Positions 26,498 through 35,907 of a stretch of DNA of 64,000 nt are shown one piece after another. The DNA lies in assembly GCF_010731795.1 (NCBI RefSeq), contig NZ_AP022591.1:4526001-4590000 (forward strand), read 5' to 3'. How positions within the stretch are numbered: position 1 is the stretch's first letter; every line of letters begins with the position of its first letter. The position numbers and the translations under genes were made by a program. The notes under the pieces are model-generated. The model made no database searches, had not been told where the DNA came from, and was given only the letters and a program-made list of their open reading frames with translations. The stretch comes from Mycolicibacterium celeriflavum (GTDB lineage: Bacteria; Actinomycetota; Actinomycetes; Mycobacteriales; Mycobacteriaceae).

Positions 26498-26537
26498 TCG
26501 GCTCAGCCGATGTGGCATGTGATGGGACACTGAACCC

Positions 26538-27890
26538 ATGGCTGCGCTGTCAGCAGTGGTCTTCGCGCTCAGCTGGTGGTTGGGCCTGTACCTGCTGGCG
26601 CGCGACCCGCGCAAACCCGAGCTGGTCCTGGCCGCGATCGGGCTGACAAGTTTCGCAGCGGTCGTCGCGCTGGATGCCGTGCGGACGACGAGCGGCTCCG
26701 AGGTGCTCAGCCGCATCGAGATCTACCTTGTCGCTGTGCCGGGCGTCGCGTGGTTCGCGGTGCTCGTGGAGCTGTCGCGGCCACGCGACACGTGGCGTAG
26801 CCGCGCGGGCGAGATCGTGCTCGTCGTCGGCGTCGCGGCCGTGGCGCTCACCGGGGCCGCAATGGCGGGCAGCGTCGACGGTCCGGTGCGACTCGGGCAC
26901 TGGGTGATGTTCGCCGCGATCTCGCTTTCGGTGTTGGGCGCGATGATCAACGCGGTGCTACGCCGGTGGCAACCCGGCCCGGTGGTGGGTTTCGTCGTCA
27001 TCGCGACGCTGTTCTTCGCGTTGGGCAACGCGAACCTGGTCATCCCGCTGGGCCTGGTGCCGAGTTGGCTGGCGTTGGCGTCCACCGGGTTCGACGTCGC
27101 ACTGTTGGGCATCGCGGTCGCCATCGGCGACGCGTTTGACGAGGGTCAGGCGTTGCGTGCCGACATGCTGCGCTCGTTCGCCGCGACCGCCGTGGTGGCG
27201 GTGCTGTTCGGCGGGCAGGCGCTGATCGGGCTGGCCGTCACCGGGCACGACACCGCGCTGACGGTGCTGCTGTTCACCAGCCTGGGCATCGCGATCGCGA
27301 TCAACGTGCTCGCCGATCCGCTGGCCGGCGTCCTCGACCGGTTGGCGTTCTCCCGGTCGCCCGCCCTGCGCGCCGATCGGGCCGCGCTGCGCCGCACCGA
27401 GGCGGCGCTGCCGCTGCGGTCGGCCAACCCGCTCGACGGCATCGACGACGACACCTTCGCCCGGCTCACCCGGCGCGCGCTCGGCCACTACGGCGATCTG
27501 TCCAAGCTGGTCGCCAGCCCGTTGACAGCCCTGCCGATCATCGACGAGCGCCTGGCCGCCCGCGGCGCGCCCGACCAACCGCTGGAGCGTGCCAACGAAC
27601 TCAAGGCGCTGTTGGCCGACCGCATCGCCCGGCTCAAACCGCGCGACGGCAGCGAGTTCGGCACCACCGAACAGTGGCGGTACTACAACTCGCTGTACTT
27701 CCCGTACGTCGTCGGGGTGCGGGCCTACGCCCAGAACGCCACGGCGGCGGGGCTCGACCCGGTGGCGCGGCAGGCCTGGCAGTGGTTCGTCACCGAGGTG
27801 CCGCAGCGCTCGCTGCACAACTGGCAGAACGCTGCCGCGCGCCTGATCGCCGCCGACCTACGCGGCAGCCTGGTCGCCGCCCAGGATTGA
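26538..27890 (+). CDS. Multi-pass membrane protein with C-terminal soluble domain, unknown
   Basis: A 450-residue protein not recognised with confidence. Residues 1–255 hold about eight hydrophobic helices arranged like the 7TM sensor halves of some histidine kinases. Residues 256–450 are soluble, with DRLAFSRSPALRADRAALRRTEAALP, then an Ala/Arg-rich helical region and EQWRYYNSLYFPYVVGVRAYAQNA. No kinase, cyclase or HTH motif was found. In M. tuberculosis the equivalent spot holds PE/PGRS genes, so this is a lineage-specific locus. A sensor or regulator role is a guess. Confidence 0.75.
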   Translation: MAALSAVVFALSWWLGLYLLARDPRKPELVLAAIGLTSFAAVVALDAVRTTSGSEVLSRIEIYLVAVPGVAWFAVLVELSRPRDTWRSRAGEIVLVVGVAAVALTGAAMAGSVDGPVRLGHWVMFAAISLSVLGAMINAVLRRWQPGPVVGFVVIATLFFALGNANLVIPLGLVPSWLALASTGFDVALLGIAVAIGDAFDEGQALRADMLRSFAATAVVAVLFGGQALIGLAVTGHDTALTVLLFTSLGIAIAINVLADPLAGVLDRLAFSRSPALRADRAALRRTEAALPLRSANPLDGIDDDTFARLTRRALGHYGDLSKLVASPLTALPIIDERLAARGAPDQPLERANELKALLADRIARLKPRDGSEFGTTEQWRYYNSLYFPYVVGVRAYAQNATAAGLDPVARQAWQWFVTEVPQRSLHNWQNAAARLIAADLRGSLVAAQD

Positions 27891-27904
27891 CTACCGCCCT
27901 GACC

Positions 27905-27950
27905 TGCAATTGGCAGTAACTGGCAGCGTTCTGCGTCGATCTGGCAGCGG
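27905..27950. promoter_or_regulatory. Repeated CTGGCAGCG motif upstream of the paralogue pair
   Basis: The 81-bp gap before the next gene has CTGGCAGCG twice (about 27919 and 27941) and a third partial TTGGCAGT, at spacings of 13 and 22 bp. About two helical turns between the exact copies could suit a regulator, but no known box was recognised. Confidence 0.3.
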
Positions 27951-27971
27951 TATCTGCGCATCGTCGGTGAC

Positions 27972-28394
27972 ATGACCACCACAACCACCCGTCCCCTGGA
28001 GGACCGCAGCGATGAGGTCGCCGGCGACGCCCTACTGCGTTTCGCGCTGAGGGCCGACGCGACGCTGTGCGCGGGCATCGGACTGGTCATCGCCATGGCC
28101 GCCGACCCGCTGTCCCGAGTGTCCGGTCTGTCGGCCACCAGCGAGTGGATCGCCGGTGCCGCGCTCGTCGGCTACGGCGCCGCGCTGTTCCTGGCCGCCG
28201 GAGTGCACGACGTCCGGCGCGTCGGCCTCGGCGTGCTCGTCGGCAACGTCGTGTTCGCGGTGGCGATCGGCGTGGTGCTGGTCGCCGGCTGGCTGCCGCT
28301 GACAGAACTCGGGGTCGTCGGCACCGTCGCGTTCACCGCCGTCACCCTCGCCTTTGCCTATGCCCAGTACCTCGGGGTGCGTCGCCTGACGTGA
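27972..28394 (+). CDS. Four-helix membrane protein, first of a tandem paralogue pair
   Basis: A 140-residue protein with a polar N-tail and four hydrophobic helices (about 34–50, 58–78, 84–105, 110–135). It shares LLRFALRADAT, the GNVVF turn and a YLGVRRL-type end with the next gene, so the two arose by duplication. No enzymatic motif. Such small DoxX-like four-helix proteins are common in actinobacteria, but I do not recognise a named family. Confidence 0.75.
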   Translation: MTTTTTRPLEDRSDEVAGDALLRFALRADATLCAGIGLVIAMAADPLSRVSGLSATSEWIAGAALVGYGAALFLAAGVHDVRRVGLGVLVGNVVFAVAIGVVLVAGWLPLTELGVVGTVAFTAVTLAFAYAQYLGVRRLT

Positions 28395-28488
28395 CCCCCT
28401 CATGACTGGTCCGGAGCCGCCGTCGTCAGAGGTTGCGGCGTCGGCTCCGGAACGGTCCCTCACCACCCCACCGAAAGGAATCACACCG

Positions 28489-28899
28489 ATGACCGCACTC
28501 AGCACTATGCGATTGAACGAGTCGACCGACTCACTGCTGCGCTTCGCCCTGCGCGCCGACGCGACCTGCAGCTTGCTCATGGGTATCGCCGGTATTCCGC
28601 TGGCGGGCTGGATGGCCGAGATATCGGGCACCACAAAGGCGTTCGAGTACTCCGTGAGCGCGCTCTTCATGGTGTTCGCGGTGGCGGTGTTCGCGCTCGC
28701 CGCACTGCCGTCGGTGAAACTGCCCGGTATCGCGGTGGCCGTCGGCAACGTGGTGTTCACGATCGCGGCCGTCGGCTTGGTGCTCGCCGACGTGTTTCCG
28801 TTGACCACCACGGGTGTGGTGCTCACGCTGGCCGCCGGTGTCTACACGCTGGGCATGGCCGAACTGCAATATCAAGGCGTGCGCCGCATCAAAGCGTGA
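28489..28899 (+). CDS. Four-helix membrane protein, second of the tandem paralogue pair
   Basis: A 136-residue paralogue of the preceding gene (SLLRFALRADAT near residue 16, VGNVVF near 84, QYQGVRRIKA at the end). Four hydrophobic helices. The ATG at 28489 follows AAAGGA by 9 bases; an open frame extends back to 28402 without support. Co-transcription with the upstream copy is likely (94-bp gap). Function unknown; the duplication suggests a two-subunit or dosage role. Confidence 0.75.
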   Translation: MTALSTMRLNESTDSLLRFALRADATCSLLMGIAGIPLAGWMAEISGTTKAFEYSVSALFMVFAVAVFALAALPSVKLPGIAVAVGNVVFTIAAVGLVLADVFPLTTTGVVLTLAAGVYTLGMAELQYQGVRRIKA

Positions 28900-28909
28900 C
28901 CGCTGACCG

Positions 28910-28947
28910 CTGCGCCTGCGCGAGTGCTACAGCTTGCGCAGGCGCAG
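28910..28947 (+). terminator. Perfect 12-bp hairpin between convergent genes
   Basis: CTGCGCCTGCGC (28910–28921) and GCGCAGGCGCAG (28936–28947) pair perfectly around a 14-nt loop that contains the coaA stop codon. It lies 10 bp after the stop of the plus-strand gene. It could terminate both transcripts. Confidence 0.65.
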
Positions 28948-29865
28948 TCTGTTGATCGAGTGGTCGGCGTCCTTGCGCAGCACCAGCGTCGCGCGCGGGC
29001 GGGTCGGCAGGATGTTCTCGATCAGGTTCGGCCGGTTGATCGAATGCCAGATGTCGCGGGCGGCGAACACCGCCTGCTCGTCGGTGAGCGTGGCGTAGTG
29101 GTGGAAGTGTGAAGCGGGATCGGCGAACGACGTCGACCGCAGCCCCAGGAACCGGTCGATGTACCACTGTTCGATGTCGTCGATGCGGGCATCGACATAG
29201 ACCGAGAAGTCGAACAGGTCGGACACCATCAGCGTCGGCCCCGTCTGAAGCACATTGAGGCCCTCGAGGATCAGGATGTCCGGATGACGGACGATCTGCT
29301 TCTCGCCCGGCACGATGTCGTACAGCAGATGCGAATAAACCGGCGCACACGCGTATTCCGAACCGGACTTGACCGTCGTGACGAACCTCATCAGCGCACG
29401 ACGGTCGTAACTTTCGGGAAAACCTTTGCGACCCATCAGGTTCCGGCGCACCAACTCGGAGTTCGGGTAGAGGAACCCGTCGGTGGTGACCAGATCTACC
29501 CGCGGATGGTGTTCCCAGCGGGCTAGAAGTGCCTGCAGCACACGGGCCGTCGTGGACTTGCCGACCGCGACGCTGCCCGCGACGCCGATGACGAACGGCA
29601 CCGGCCGGTCCGGATTCTGCTGGGGCTCACCGAGGAATTCGGCGGTCGTCGCGAACAACCGCTGGCGCGCGGCGACCTGAAGGTGAATCAGCCGGGCCAG
29701 CGGCAGATAAACCTCCTCGACTTCCAGCAGGTCGATCTTTTCGCCGATACCGCGCAGCTTCTTCAGCTCGTCTTCGCTGAGTTTGAGCGGAGTCGACATA
29801 CGTAGATTCCGCCACTGACTCCGGTCGAACTCCACATATGGGCTGGGTTCACTCAGCCGCGCCAT
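28927..29865 (-). CDS. coaA: Pantothenate kinase, type I
   Basis: A 312-residue P-loop kinase phosphorylating pantothenate, the first and regulated step of CoA synthesis. The Walker A segment [15 protein letters not shown] is at 94–108; [17 protein letters not shown] and ILEGLNVLQ follow as in the prokaryotic type I family, and the C-terminal [20 protein letters not shown] is typical. The ATG at 29865 gives the usual length. Its 3' end forms part of the convergent hairpin. Confidence 0.95.
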   Translation of the reverse strand: MARLSEPSPYVEFDRSQWRNLRMSTPLKLSEDELKKLRGIGEKIDLLEVEEVYLPLARLIHLQVAARQRLFATTAEFLGEPQQNPDRPVPFVIGVAGSVAVGKSTTARVLQALLARWEHHPRVDLVTTDGFLYPNSELVRRNLMGRKGFPESYDRRALMRFVTTVKSGSEYACAPVYSHLLYDIVPGEKQIVRHPDILILEGLNVLQTGPTLMVSDLFDFSVYVDARIDDIEQWYIDRFLGLRSTSFADPASHFHHYATLTDEQAVFAARDIWHSINRPNLIENILPTRPRATLVLRKDADHSINRLRLRKL

Positions 29866-29895
29866 GCGCTCAGTCTTGCATTTACCGTTGAGGCC

Positions 29896-31101
29896 ATGGT
29901 CGCCAGCACCTCGGTTTCGTCAGTCCGCGAGTATCTGCTGCTCGGTTTGCGCTTCGACCGGGTGGAGGAGGGCTACGTCGACTCGTTCACCGGCGATCCG
30001 GCGCTGCGGCGCGCAGTGGCCGCCGAGCCGCCGCCCGATCCCGCCGACCTGGCCAGGCAGGCTGAGCGGCTGCTGGCGGAACTGCCCGCGGGCCTCGACC
30101 AGCAGCGGGCCGACTACGTCGGCGCCCATTTGCGCGCGCTGGCCTGCGCCGGGCGCAAGTTCGCCGGCGAGGACGTCGGCTTCGTCGACGAGGTGCAGGC
30201 GTACTTCGATGTGCGCATCAGCAGGGGCGATCCAGAGCAATACCGGCAGGCCCATCGGCGACTCGACGAAGTGTTGGGCGGGACCGGTTCGCTCGCCGAC
30301 CGGATGCAGTCCTACCGCGCGGGGGAGGAGATCCCGCCCGCCCGCCTCGAGGAGTGCATCCACGTGTTCTCCAGCGCGCTGCGCGACCGCGTGCGTGCCG
30401 AGTATCCGCTGCCCGACGCCGAGACCGTCACCTATGAGGTGGTCACCGACAAGCCGTGGTCGGGTTTCAACTACTACCACGGTGACTACAAGTCGACGGT
30501 GGCCGTCAATGCCGACCTCAGGCAGCAGATGTCGAACCTGCCGCGGCTGGTCGCCCACGAGTCCTATCCGGGCCACCACACCGAGCACTGCCGTAAGGAA
30601 GCGGGTCTGGTCGAACTAAGGGGCCAGGCGGAGCAGACGATCTTCCTGGTCAACACCCCGCAGTGCCTGATGGCGGAGGGCCTGGCCGACCTGGCGCTGT
30701 ACGCGGCGATCGGTCCCGACTGGGGCACGTGGGCAGGCGAGATCTACGCCGACCTGGGGTTGCGGTTCGACGGCGACCGCGCTCAGGCGGTGTCGGAGGC
30801 GACGGCTGCGTTGGCAGACGTGCGGCAGGACGCGGCCCTGATGTTGCACGACGAGCACCGCGACGTCGATGAGGTCGTCGAGTTCCTCAAGCGGTGGCTG
30901 TTGGTCAACGACGAGCGCGCCCGCCAGATGCTGCGGTTCTTGTCCTCGCCGCTGTGGCGCGCCTACACCAGCACCTACGTCGAGGGGTACCGGCTGCTGC
31001 GGGGGTGGCTGGACGGACGGCCCGACGACGTCAGCCTGACCCAACGGTTCGGCACGCTGCTCGACGAGCCGCTGATCCCGTCGTCGCTGCGGGCGGCGTG
31101 A
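29896..31101 (+). CDS. DUF885 family protein (possible metalloprotease fold)
   Basis: A 401-residue protein with the DUF885 signature [15 protein letters not shown] (about 216–230), a zinc-binding-like HExxxGHH arrangement, preceded by [19 protein letters not shown]. Members are often larger (550–600 residues) and exported; this shorter form lacks a signal peptide. Peptidase activity is inferred from fold relatives only. It diverges from coaA by 30 bp. Confidence 0.8.
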   Translation: MVASTSVSSVREYLLLGLRFDRVEEGYVDSFTGDPALRRAVAAEPPPDPADLARQAERLLAELPAGLDQQRADYVGAHLRALACAGRKFAGEDVGFVDEVQAYFDVRISRGDPEQYRQAHRRLDEVLGGTGSLADRMQSYRAGEEIPPARLEECIHVFSSALRDRVRAEYPLPDAETVTYEVVTDKPWSGFNYYHGDYKSTVAVNADLRQQMSNLPRLVAHESYPGHHTEHCRKEAGLVELRGQAEQTIFLVNTPQCLMAEGLADLALYAAIGPDWGTWAGEIYADLGLRFDGDRAQAVSEATAALADVRQDAALMLHDEHRDVDEVVEFLKRWLLVNDERARQMLRFLSSPLWRAYTSTYVEGYRLLRGWLDGRPDDVSLTQRFGTLLDEPLIPSSLRAA

Positions 31102-31135
31102 GGGCGCGCGAAGGACCGGAAAGTAGGCTAGGCCC

Positions 31136-32611
31136 ATGACTGCAGACCCCGTGACCTCGAAAGCCGCTGCTCCGGGCGCGGAGTACGCCGAGACCGCGAG
31201 CGCCGCCTACCGGGCCGCGCTGCAGGTAATCGAATCCGTCGAGCCGAGGATCGCGGCTGCGACGCGCAAAGAGCTTGCCGATCAACGGGATTCGCTGAAG
31301 CTGATCGCCAGCGAGAACTACGCCTCGCCGGCGGTGCTGCTGACCATGGGCACCTGGTTCTCCGACAAGTACGCCGAGGGCACCATCGGACACCGGTTCT
31401 ATGCGGGCTGCCAGAACGTCGACACCGTCGAGAGCCTCGCCGCCGAGCATGCCCGCGAACTGTTTTCAGCGCCGTACGCCTACGTGCAACCGCACTCCGG
31501 TATCGACGCCAACCTCGTTGCGTTCTGGGCGATCCTGGCCACGCGGGTCGAAGCACCCAGCCTCGCCGAACTCGGCGCCAAGCACGTCAACGAGCTGTCC
31601 GAAAACGACTGGGAGACGCTGCGCAACAAGCTCGGCAACCAGCGGCTGTTGGGCATGTCGCTGGACGCCGGCGGCCACCTCACCCACGGCTTCCGGCCCA
31701 ACATCTCCGGCAAGATGTTCCACCAGCGCAGCTACGGCACCGACCCGGACACCGGCTTTCTGGACTACAGCGCGGTGGCCGAAGCCGCCCGCGAGTTCAA
31801 GCCGCTGATCATCGTGGCGGGGTATTCGGCCTATCCGCGGCGCGTCAACTTCGCCACGATGCGCGAGATCGCCGACGAGGTGGGCGCGACGTTGATGGTC
31901 GACATGGCGCACTTCGCGGGCCTGGTCGCGGGCAAGGTCTTCACCGGCGAAGAGGATCCGGTGCCCCACGCCCACGTCACCACCACGACCACCCACAAGT
32001 CGCTGCGCGGGCCGCGCGGCGGGATGGTGCTGGCCCAGCCGGAGTTCTCCGACGCCGTCGACAAGGGCTGCCCGATGGTGCTGGGCGGACCGCTGTCGCA
32101 CGTGATGGCGGCCAAAGCCGTCGCGCTCGCCGAGGCCCGCCAGCCCGCGTTCCAGGTGTACGCGCAGCGCGTCGCCGACAATGCGCAGGCACTGGCCGAC
32201 GGCTTCCTCAAACGCGACGCGGGGCTGGTCACCGGCGGCACCGACAACCACCTCGTGCTGCTCGACGTCACCTCGTTCGGCCTCACCGGCCGGCAGGCCG
32301 AGTCCGCGCTGCTCGACGCGGGCATCGTCACCAACCGCAACTCCGTGCCCGCGGATCCGAACGGCGCTTGGTACACCAGCGGCATCCGGCTGGGCACGCC
32401 GGCGCTCACCACGCGCGGGTTCGGTGTCGACGATTTCGACCGGGTGGCCGAGCTGATCGTCGACGTGCTGTCGAACACTCAGCCTTCCGCTACCGCGGGG
32501 AAACTCTCCAAGGCCAAATACACCCTCGCCGACGGCACCGCCGAGCGTGTGCACGCCGCGTCGGCCGAGCTGCTGGACGCCAATCCGCTGTACCCGGGGT
32601 TGCAGCTGTAA
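31136..32611 (+). CDS. glyA: Serine hydroxymethyltransferase, long form
   Basis: A 491-residue PLP enzyme interconverting serine and glycine with tetrahydrofolate. Motifs: [29 protein letters not shown] and [11 protein letters not shown] with the PLP Lys287. The usual mycobacterial GlyA1 is about 426 residues; this protein has an N-terminal tail and an extra block at about 131–170 ([20 protein letters not shown] region) before GGHLTHG, as in the long SHMT form of some actinobacteria. It occupies the syntenic glyA1 position, so a replacement or ancestral long form is possible. Confidence 0.92.
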   Translation: MTADPVTSKAAAPGAEYAETASAAYRAALQVIESVEPRIAAATRKELADQRDSLKLIASENYASPAVLLTMGTWFSDKYAEGTIGHRFYAGCQNVDTVESLAAEHARELFSAPYAYVQPHSGIDANLVAFWAILATRVEAPSLAELGAKHVNELSENDWETLRNKLGNQRLLGMSLDAGGHLTHGFRPNISGKMFHQRSYGTDPDTGFLDYSAVAEAAREFKPLIIVAGYSAYPRRVNFATMREIADEVGATLMVDMAHFAGLVAGKVFTGEEDPVPHAHVTTTTTHKSLRGPRGGMVLAQPEFSDAVDKGCPMVLGGPLSHVMAAKAVALAEARQPAFQVYAQRVADNAQALADGFLKRDAGLVTGGTDNHLVLLDVTSFGLTGRQAESALLDAGIVTNRNSVPADPNGAWYTSGIRLGTPALTTRGFGVDDFDRVAELIVDVLSNTQPSATAGKLSKAKYTLADGTAERVHAASAELLDANPLYPGLQL

Positions 32612-32624
32612 TCGGGACGCGGGA

Positions 32625-33116
32625 TCAGCGCCCGGTCGCGTCATCGATGAGCTCGCGCAGGATGTCCATGTGGCCGGCGTGACGTGCCGTCTCCTCGATC
32701 ATGTGAACGAGCGCCCATCGCATCGACGGTGAATTGCCGTCGCGGCTCTGCCGCGCGCAAGGCAGATTCAAGTCGGCGCATCCGGAAATCGCGTCGTTGG
32801 CGTTCGCTACGACGCTGCGGTACTCCGCGGTCAGGGAAGCCGTCGTGGCCTCGGGCGCGGCGTGAAAGGTCTCCTGCCACTCACCGACGGTCTCGCCGAG
32901 GAAGATGAACCGCTCGACGTTGATGAGGTGGTTCAAAAGGCCCAGCACATTGGTTCCCGACGGCACACCCGGGTTACGCACCTGCGGCTCCGGCGCGCCG
33001 TACACCTTGTCGACAACGCAGCCGCGAAGGTAGTCGAGGAAAGCTTGCAGCACCTCTCTTTCGTCGCCGTCGGTGCGCGGCGGTGGCTTGTCGTTGCTGG
33101 AACGTTTGCGGGCCAT
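32625..33116 (-). CDS. DinB/DUF664 family protein
   Basis: A 163-residue four-helix DinB-like protein. The family blocks are VLGLLNHLINVERFIFLGETVGEW and VHMIEETARHAGHMDILRELIDDATGR; the conserved histidines bind a metal and, in actinobacteria, such proteins can be mycothiol-dependent transferases. The thiol dependence is inferred from family and organism. It is convergent with glyA and divergent from desA2. Confidence 0.85.
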   Translation of the reverse strand: MARKRSSNDKPPPRTDGDEREVLQAFLDYLRGCVVDKVYGAPEPQVRNPGVPSGTNVLGLLNHLINVERFIFLGETVGEWQETFHAAPEATTASLTAEYRSVVANANDAISGCADLNLPCARQSRDGNSPSMRWALVHMIEETARHAGHMDILRELIDDATGR

Positions 33117-33185
33117 GGCCTGACGTCTCCGTTCTGTGGCGAGCCGATTTCAGAGAACATGTGAACTCGGGTTACAGTTACTTTT

Positions 33186-34013
33186 ATGGCACAGAAACCT
33201 GTACCGAATGCGCTGATCCTCGAACTCGAGCCGGTCGTGCAGCAGGAGCTGCGTCGTCACATCGACTCCGAGGACCTCTGGTACGCGCACGACTACGTAC
33301 CGTTCGACCAGGGCGAGAACTTCGCGTTTCTCGGCGGTAAGGACTGGGACCCGTCGCAGGTGACCTTGCCCAAAGACGTCACCGATGCGCTGGAGATCCT
33401 GCTCATCACCAAGGACAACCTCGCGAGCTTCCATCGCGAGTTCGTGTTCAGCTTCATCCTCGAGGAGAAATGGGGCCGCTGGATCGGCCGGTGGACCGCC
33501 GAGGAGCATCTGCACGCGATCGCGTTGCGCAACTACCTCGTCGTGACCCGCGAGATCGACCCGGCCGCCAACGAGGACGTGCGCGTCGAGCACGTGATGA
33601 AGGGCTACCGCGCCGACACCTACAGCCAGGTCGAGCGCCTGGTGTTCATGGCGTTCTTCGAACGCGCGCACGCCGTCTTCTGCCGCAACCTCGAAGCTAA
33701 GATCACCGAACCGGTGCTCAAGCGCCTCATCGGTCGCATCGCCAAGGACGAGGAGCGCCATGAGGAGTTCTTCGCCAACCTCGTCGCGCATCTGCTGTCC
33801 TCCAGCCGGGACGAAACCGTGGATGCGATCGCGCGCCGCGCCACCGAACTCGACGTCGTCGGCGGCGACATCGACGCCTACGCAGACAAGCTGCAGCGCG
33901 TCGCCGAGGCCGGCATCTTCGGGCCCGAGCAGTTGCGTCAGGTGAGAGCCGACCGGATCGCCGCCTGGGGGCTGGCCGACGAGCCGAAACTGCGCGAGTT
34001 CGCCTCCGCGTAA
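33186..34013 (+). CDS. desA2: Acyl-ACP desaturase DesA2
   Basis: A 275-residue ferritin-like diiron protein of the plant-type acyl-ACP desaturase family. The iron ligands visible are Glu and His in TAEEHLHA (Glu106/107, His110) and in KDEERHEEFF (Glu190, His192). In mycobacteria DesA2 helps introduce double bonds into meromycolate chains carried on AcpM. The ATG at 33186 has no good ribosome binding site (TTACTTTT precedes it), which suggests a leaderless transcript. Confidence 0.92.
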   Translation: MAQKPVPNALILELEPVVQQELRRHIDSEDLWYAHDYVPFDQGENFAFLGGKDWDPSQVTLPKDVTDALEILLITKDNLASFHREFVFSFILEEKWGRWIGRWTAEEHLHAIALRNYLVVTREIDPAANEDVRVEHVMKGYRADTYSQVERLVFMAFFERAHAVFCRNLEAKITEPVLKRLIGRIAKDEERHEEFFANLVAHLLSSSRDETVDAIARRATELDVVGGDIDAYADKLQRVAEAGIFGPEQLRQVRADRIAAWGLADEPKLREFASA

Positions 34014-34103
34014 CCGACCGGTCACCCCACCCCGCGAGCAGCGGCGAACACTACGGCGCGCCTGCACCGCGCATGTGCCGCAACGGGAGTAGCGTCGCTT
34101 CCG

Positions 34104-34217
34104 ATGGCTAGCGACTTGCTTTGCTGTCCGGGCGGTACCGATCGTTTCGATCATGAAGGGACCGGCCCCGGTCTCAGTGCCGCGGTGTCCGCCGAAGGTT
34201 CGTGCGGGGCCGCATGA
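34104..34217 (+). CDS. Candidate small ORF upstream of phoH2
   Basis: A 37-codon frame (MASDLLCCPGG…) in the 231-bp gap before phoH2. A second, 16-codon frame (GTG 34202 to TGA 34252, with an internal ATG at 34214) overlaps the phoH2 start by 8 bp. In mycobacteria a short upstream gene (phoAT) is reported as the antitoxin to PhoH2; I cannot tell which frame, if either, is that gene. Confidence 0.25.
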   Translation: MASDLLCCPGGTDRFDHEGTGPGLSAAVSAEGSCGAA

Positions 34218-34244
34218 AGCCAAGTGAGACGCGAGGAGCGCCAC

Positions 34245-35558
34245 GTGACTGAATCGGCCATTCGGACCTATGTGCTCGATACCTCGGTGCTGCTGTCAGA
34301 TCCATGGGCCTGCACGCGCTTTGCCGAGCACGAGGTCGTGGTTCCGCTGGTGGTGATCAGCGAACTCGAAGCCAAGCGTCACCATCATGAACTCGGCTGG
34401 TTCGCGCGTCAGGCCCTGCGGATGTTCGACGACCTTCGGCTCGAATACGGCCGGCTCGATCAGCCGATTCCCGTTGGCGCACAAGGCGGTTCGCTGCACG
34501 TGGAGCTCAACCACAGCGATCCGACGGTGCTGCCCGCGGGCTTCCGGACCGAGAGCAACGATGCACGGATCCTGACCGTCGCGGCCAACCTCGCCGCCGA
34601 AGGTAAGCATGTCACGCTGGTCAGCAAGGACATCCCGCTGCGGGTGAAGGCCGGTGCGGTCGGGTTGTCGGCCGACGAATACCACGCCCAGGACGTCATC
34701 ACGTCCGGCTGGACCGGAATGGCAGAGGTCGAGGTCGGCGTCGACGACATCGATGCGCTGTTCGCCGACGGCGAGACGGATCTGGAGTCGGCTCGAAACC
34801 TTCCCTGCCACACCGGAATTCGACTGCTCGGTGGAACCTCGCACGCGCTGGGCCGGGTGACGCCGGAGAAGCGGGTGCAGTTGGTGCGCGGGGACCGGGA
34901 GGCGTTCGGGCTGCGCGGCCGTTCCGCCGAACAACGGGTGGCGTTGGACCTGCTGCTCGACGAATCCGTCGGCATCGTCTCGCTCGGCGGCAAGGCGGGC
35001 ACCGGAAAATCGGCGCTGGCGCTGTGCGCAGGGCTGGAGGCCGTGCTCGAGCGCCGCACCCAGCGCAAGGTCGTGGTGTTCCGTCCGCTGTACGCGGTCG
35101 GCGGGCAGGACCTCGGCTACCTGCCCGGCAGCGAGAGCGAGAAGATGGGCCCGTGGGCGCAGGCGGTCTTCGACACGCTCGAGGGATTGGCCAGCCCCGC
35201 GGTGCTCGAGGAGGTGCTGGCGCGCGGCATGCTCGAGGTGTTGCCGTTGACGCACATCCGGGGCCGCTCGCTGCACGACTCGTTCGTGATCGTCGACGAG
35301 GCGCAGTCGCTGGAGCGCAACGTGTTGCTGACCGTGCTCTCGCGACTGGGCGCCGGGTCGCGCGTCGTGCTCACCCACGATGTCGCCCAGCGCGACAATC
35401 TGCGCGTCGGCCGGCACGACGGCGTCGCCGCGGTGATCGAAAAGCTCAAGGGCCACCCGCTGTTCGCCCACATCACGCTGCTGCGCAGCGAACGCTCGCC
35501 GATCGCCGCGCTGGTGACCGAGATGCTGGAGGAGATCAGCCCCGGCGCCCTGCCGTGA
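34245..35558 (+). CDS. phoH2: PhoH2: PIN-domain ribonuclease fused to a PhoH ATPase
   Basis: A 437-residue protein. The N-terminal PIN nuclease domain (about 1–145) has the acidic residues in [22 protein letters not shown] and [11 protein letters not shown]; the C-terminal PhoH domain (about 225–437) has Walker [14 protein letters not shown] and Walker [12 protein letters not shown]. The mycobacterial protein unwinds and cleaves RNA and is reported as the toxin of a type II toxin-antitoxin pair. The GTG at 34245 follows GAGGAG by 7 bases; an in-frame GTG lies at 34224. Confidence 0.93.
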   Translation: MTESAIRTYVLDTSVLLSDPWACTRFAEHEVVVPLVVISELEAKRHHHELGWFARQALRMFDDLRLEYGRLDQPIPVGAQGGSLHVELNHSDPTVLPAGFRTESNDARILTVAANLAAEGKHVTLVSKDIPLRVKAGAVGLSADEYHAQDVITSGWTGMAEVEVGVDDIDALFADGETDLESARNLPCHTGIRLLGGTSHALGRVTPEKRVQLVRGDREAFGLRGRSAEQRVALDLLLDESVGIVSLGGKAGTGKSALALCAGLEAVLERRTQRKVVVFRPLYAVGGQDLGYLPGSESEKMGPWAQAVFDTLEGLASPAVLEEVLARGMLEVLPLTHIRGRSLHDSFVIVDEAQSLERNVLLTVLSRLGAGSRVVLTHDVAQRDNLRVGRHDGVAAVIEKLKGHPLFAHITLLRSERSPIAALVTEMLEEISPGALP

Positions 35559-35585
35559 TGGTGATTTCGGTGCGCTACCAGTCGT

Positions 35586-35828
35586 TCAGCGATCGGTAGC
35601 GCGCCCAAACCCCTGGCGGTGGAGGCTGCTGCGGGCCAGATACCACCCGGCGGCCGCCGCCCCGCCCAGCGCCACGACCCGATCGGCGCGGTCGCCACGC
35701 GGCAGGTCGAGCAGCGACACCAGGCCCAGCACCGCGAACCCGGTGCGCAGGGCGGGCTGGCTGGTGGCCGTCGTGACCAGCGCGGTGTTCTTGTCGGTCA
35801 GGGCCGCGGAAGCTTCGTCGAGACGCAC
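35586..35828 (-). CDS. Small hypothetical membrane-associated protein
   Basis: An 80-residue protein (VRLDEASAALTDKNTALV start) with one or two weak hydrophobic segments (LRTGFAVLGLVSLLDL and VVALGGAAAAGWYLA). The GTG at 35828 is chosen because GGAGG lies 4–9 bases upstream; an open frame reaches 35888 without support. I do not recognise a family. It lies between convergent phoH2 and the LAL regulator operon. Confidence 0.6.
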   Translation of the reverse strand: MRLDEASAALTDKNTALVTTATSQPALRTGFAVLGLVSLLDLPRGDRADRVVALGGAAAAGWYLARSSLHRQGFGRATDR

Positions 35829-35907
35829 CGGTCCTCCTGTCGATCGGGTGACGGGGCAGCCCTTTGACGGTAAATCTTTCGGCGCCACAGGGGAATAGGG
35901 AATTTCC

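Noticed and set aside
31102-31135. Glycine riboswitch before glyA
   Set aside because: The gap is only 34 bp, too short for the aptamer, and no conserved core was seen.
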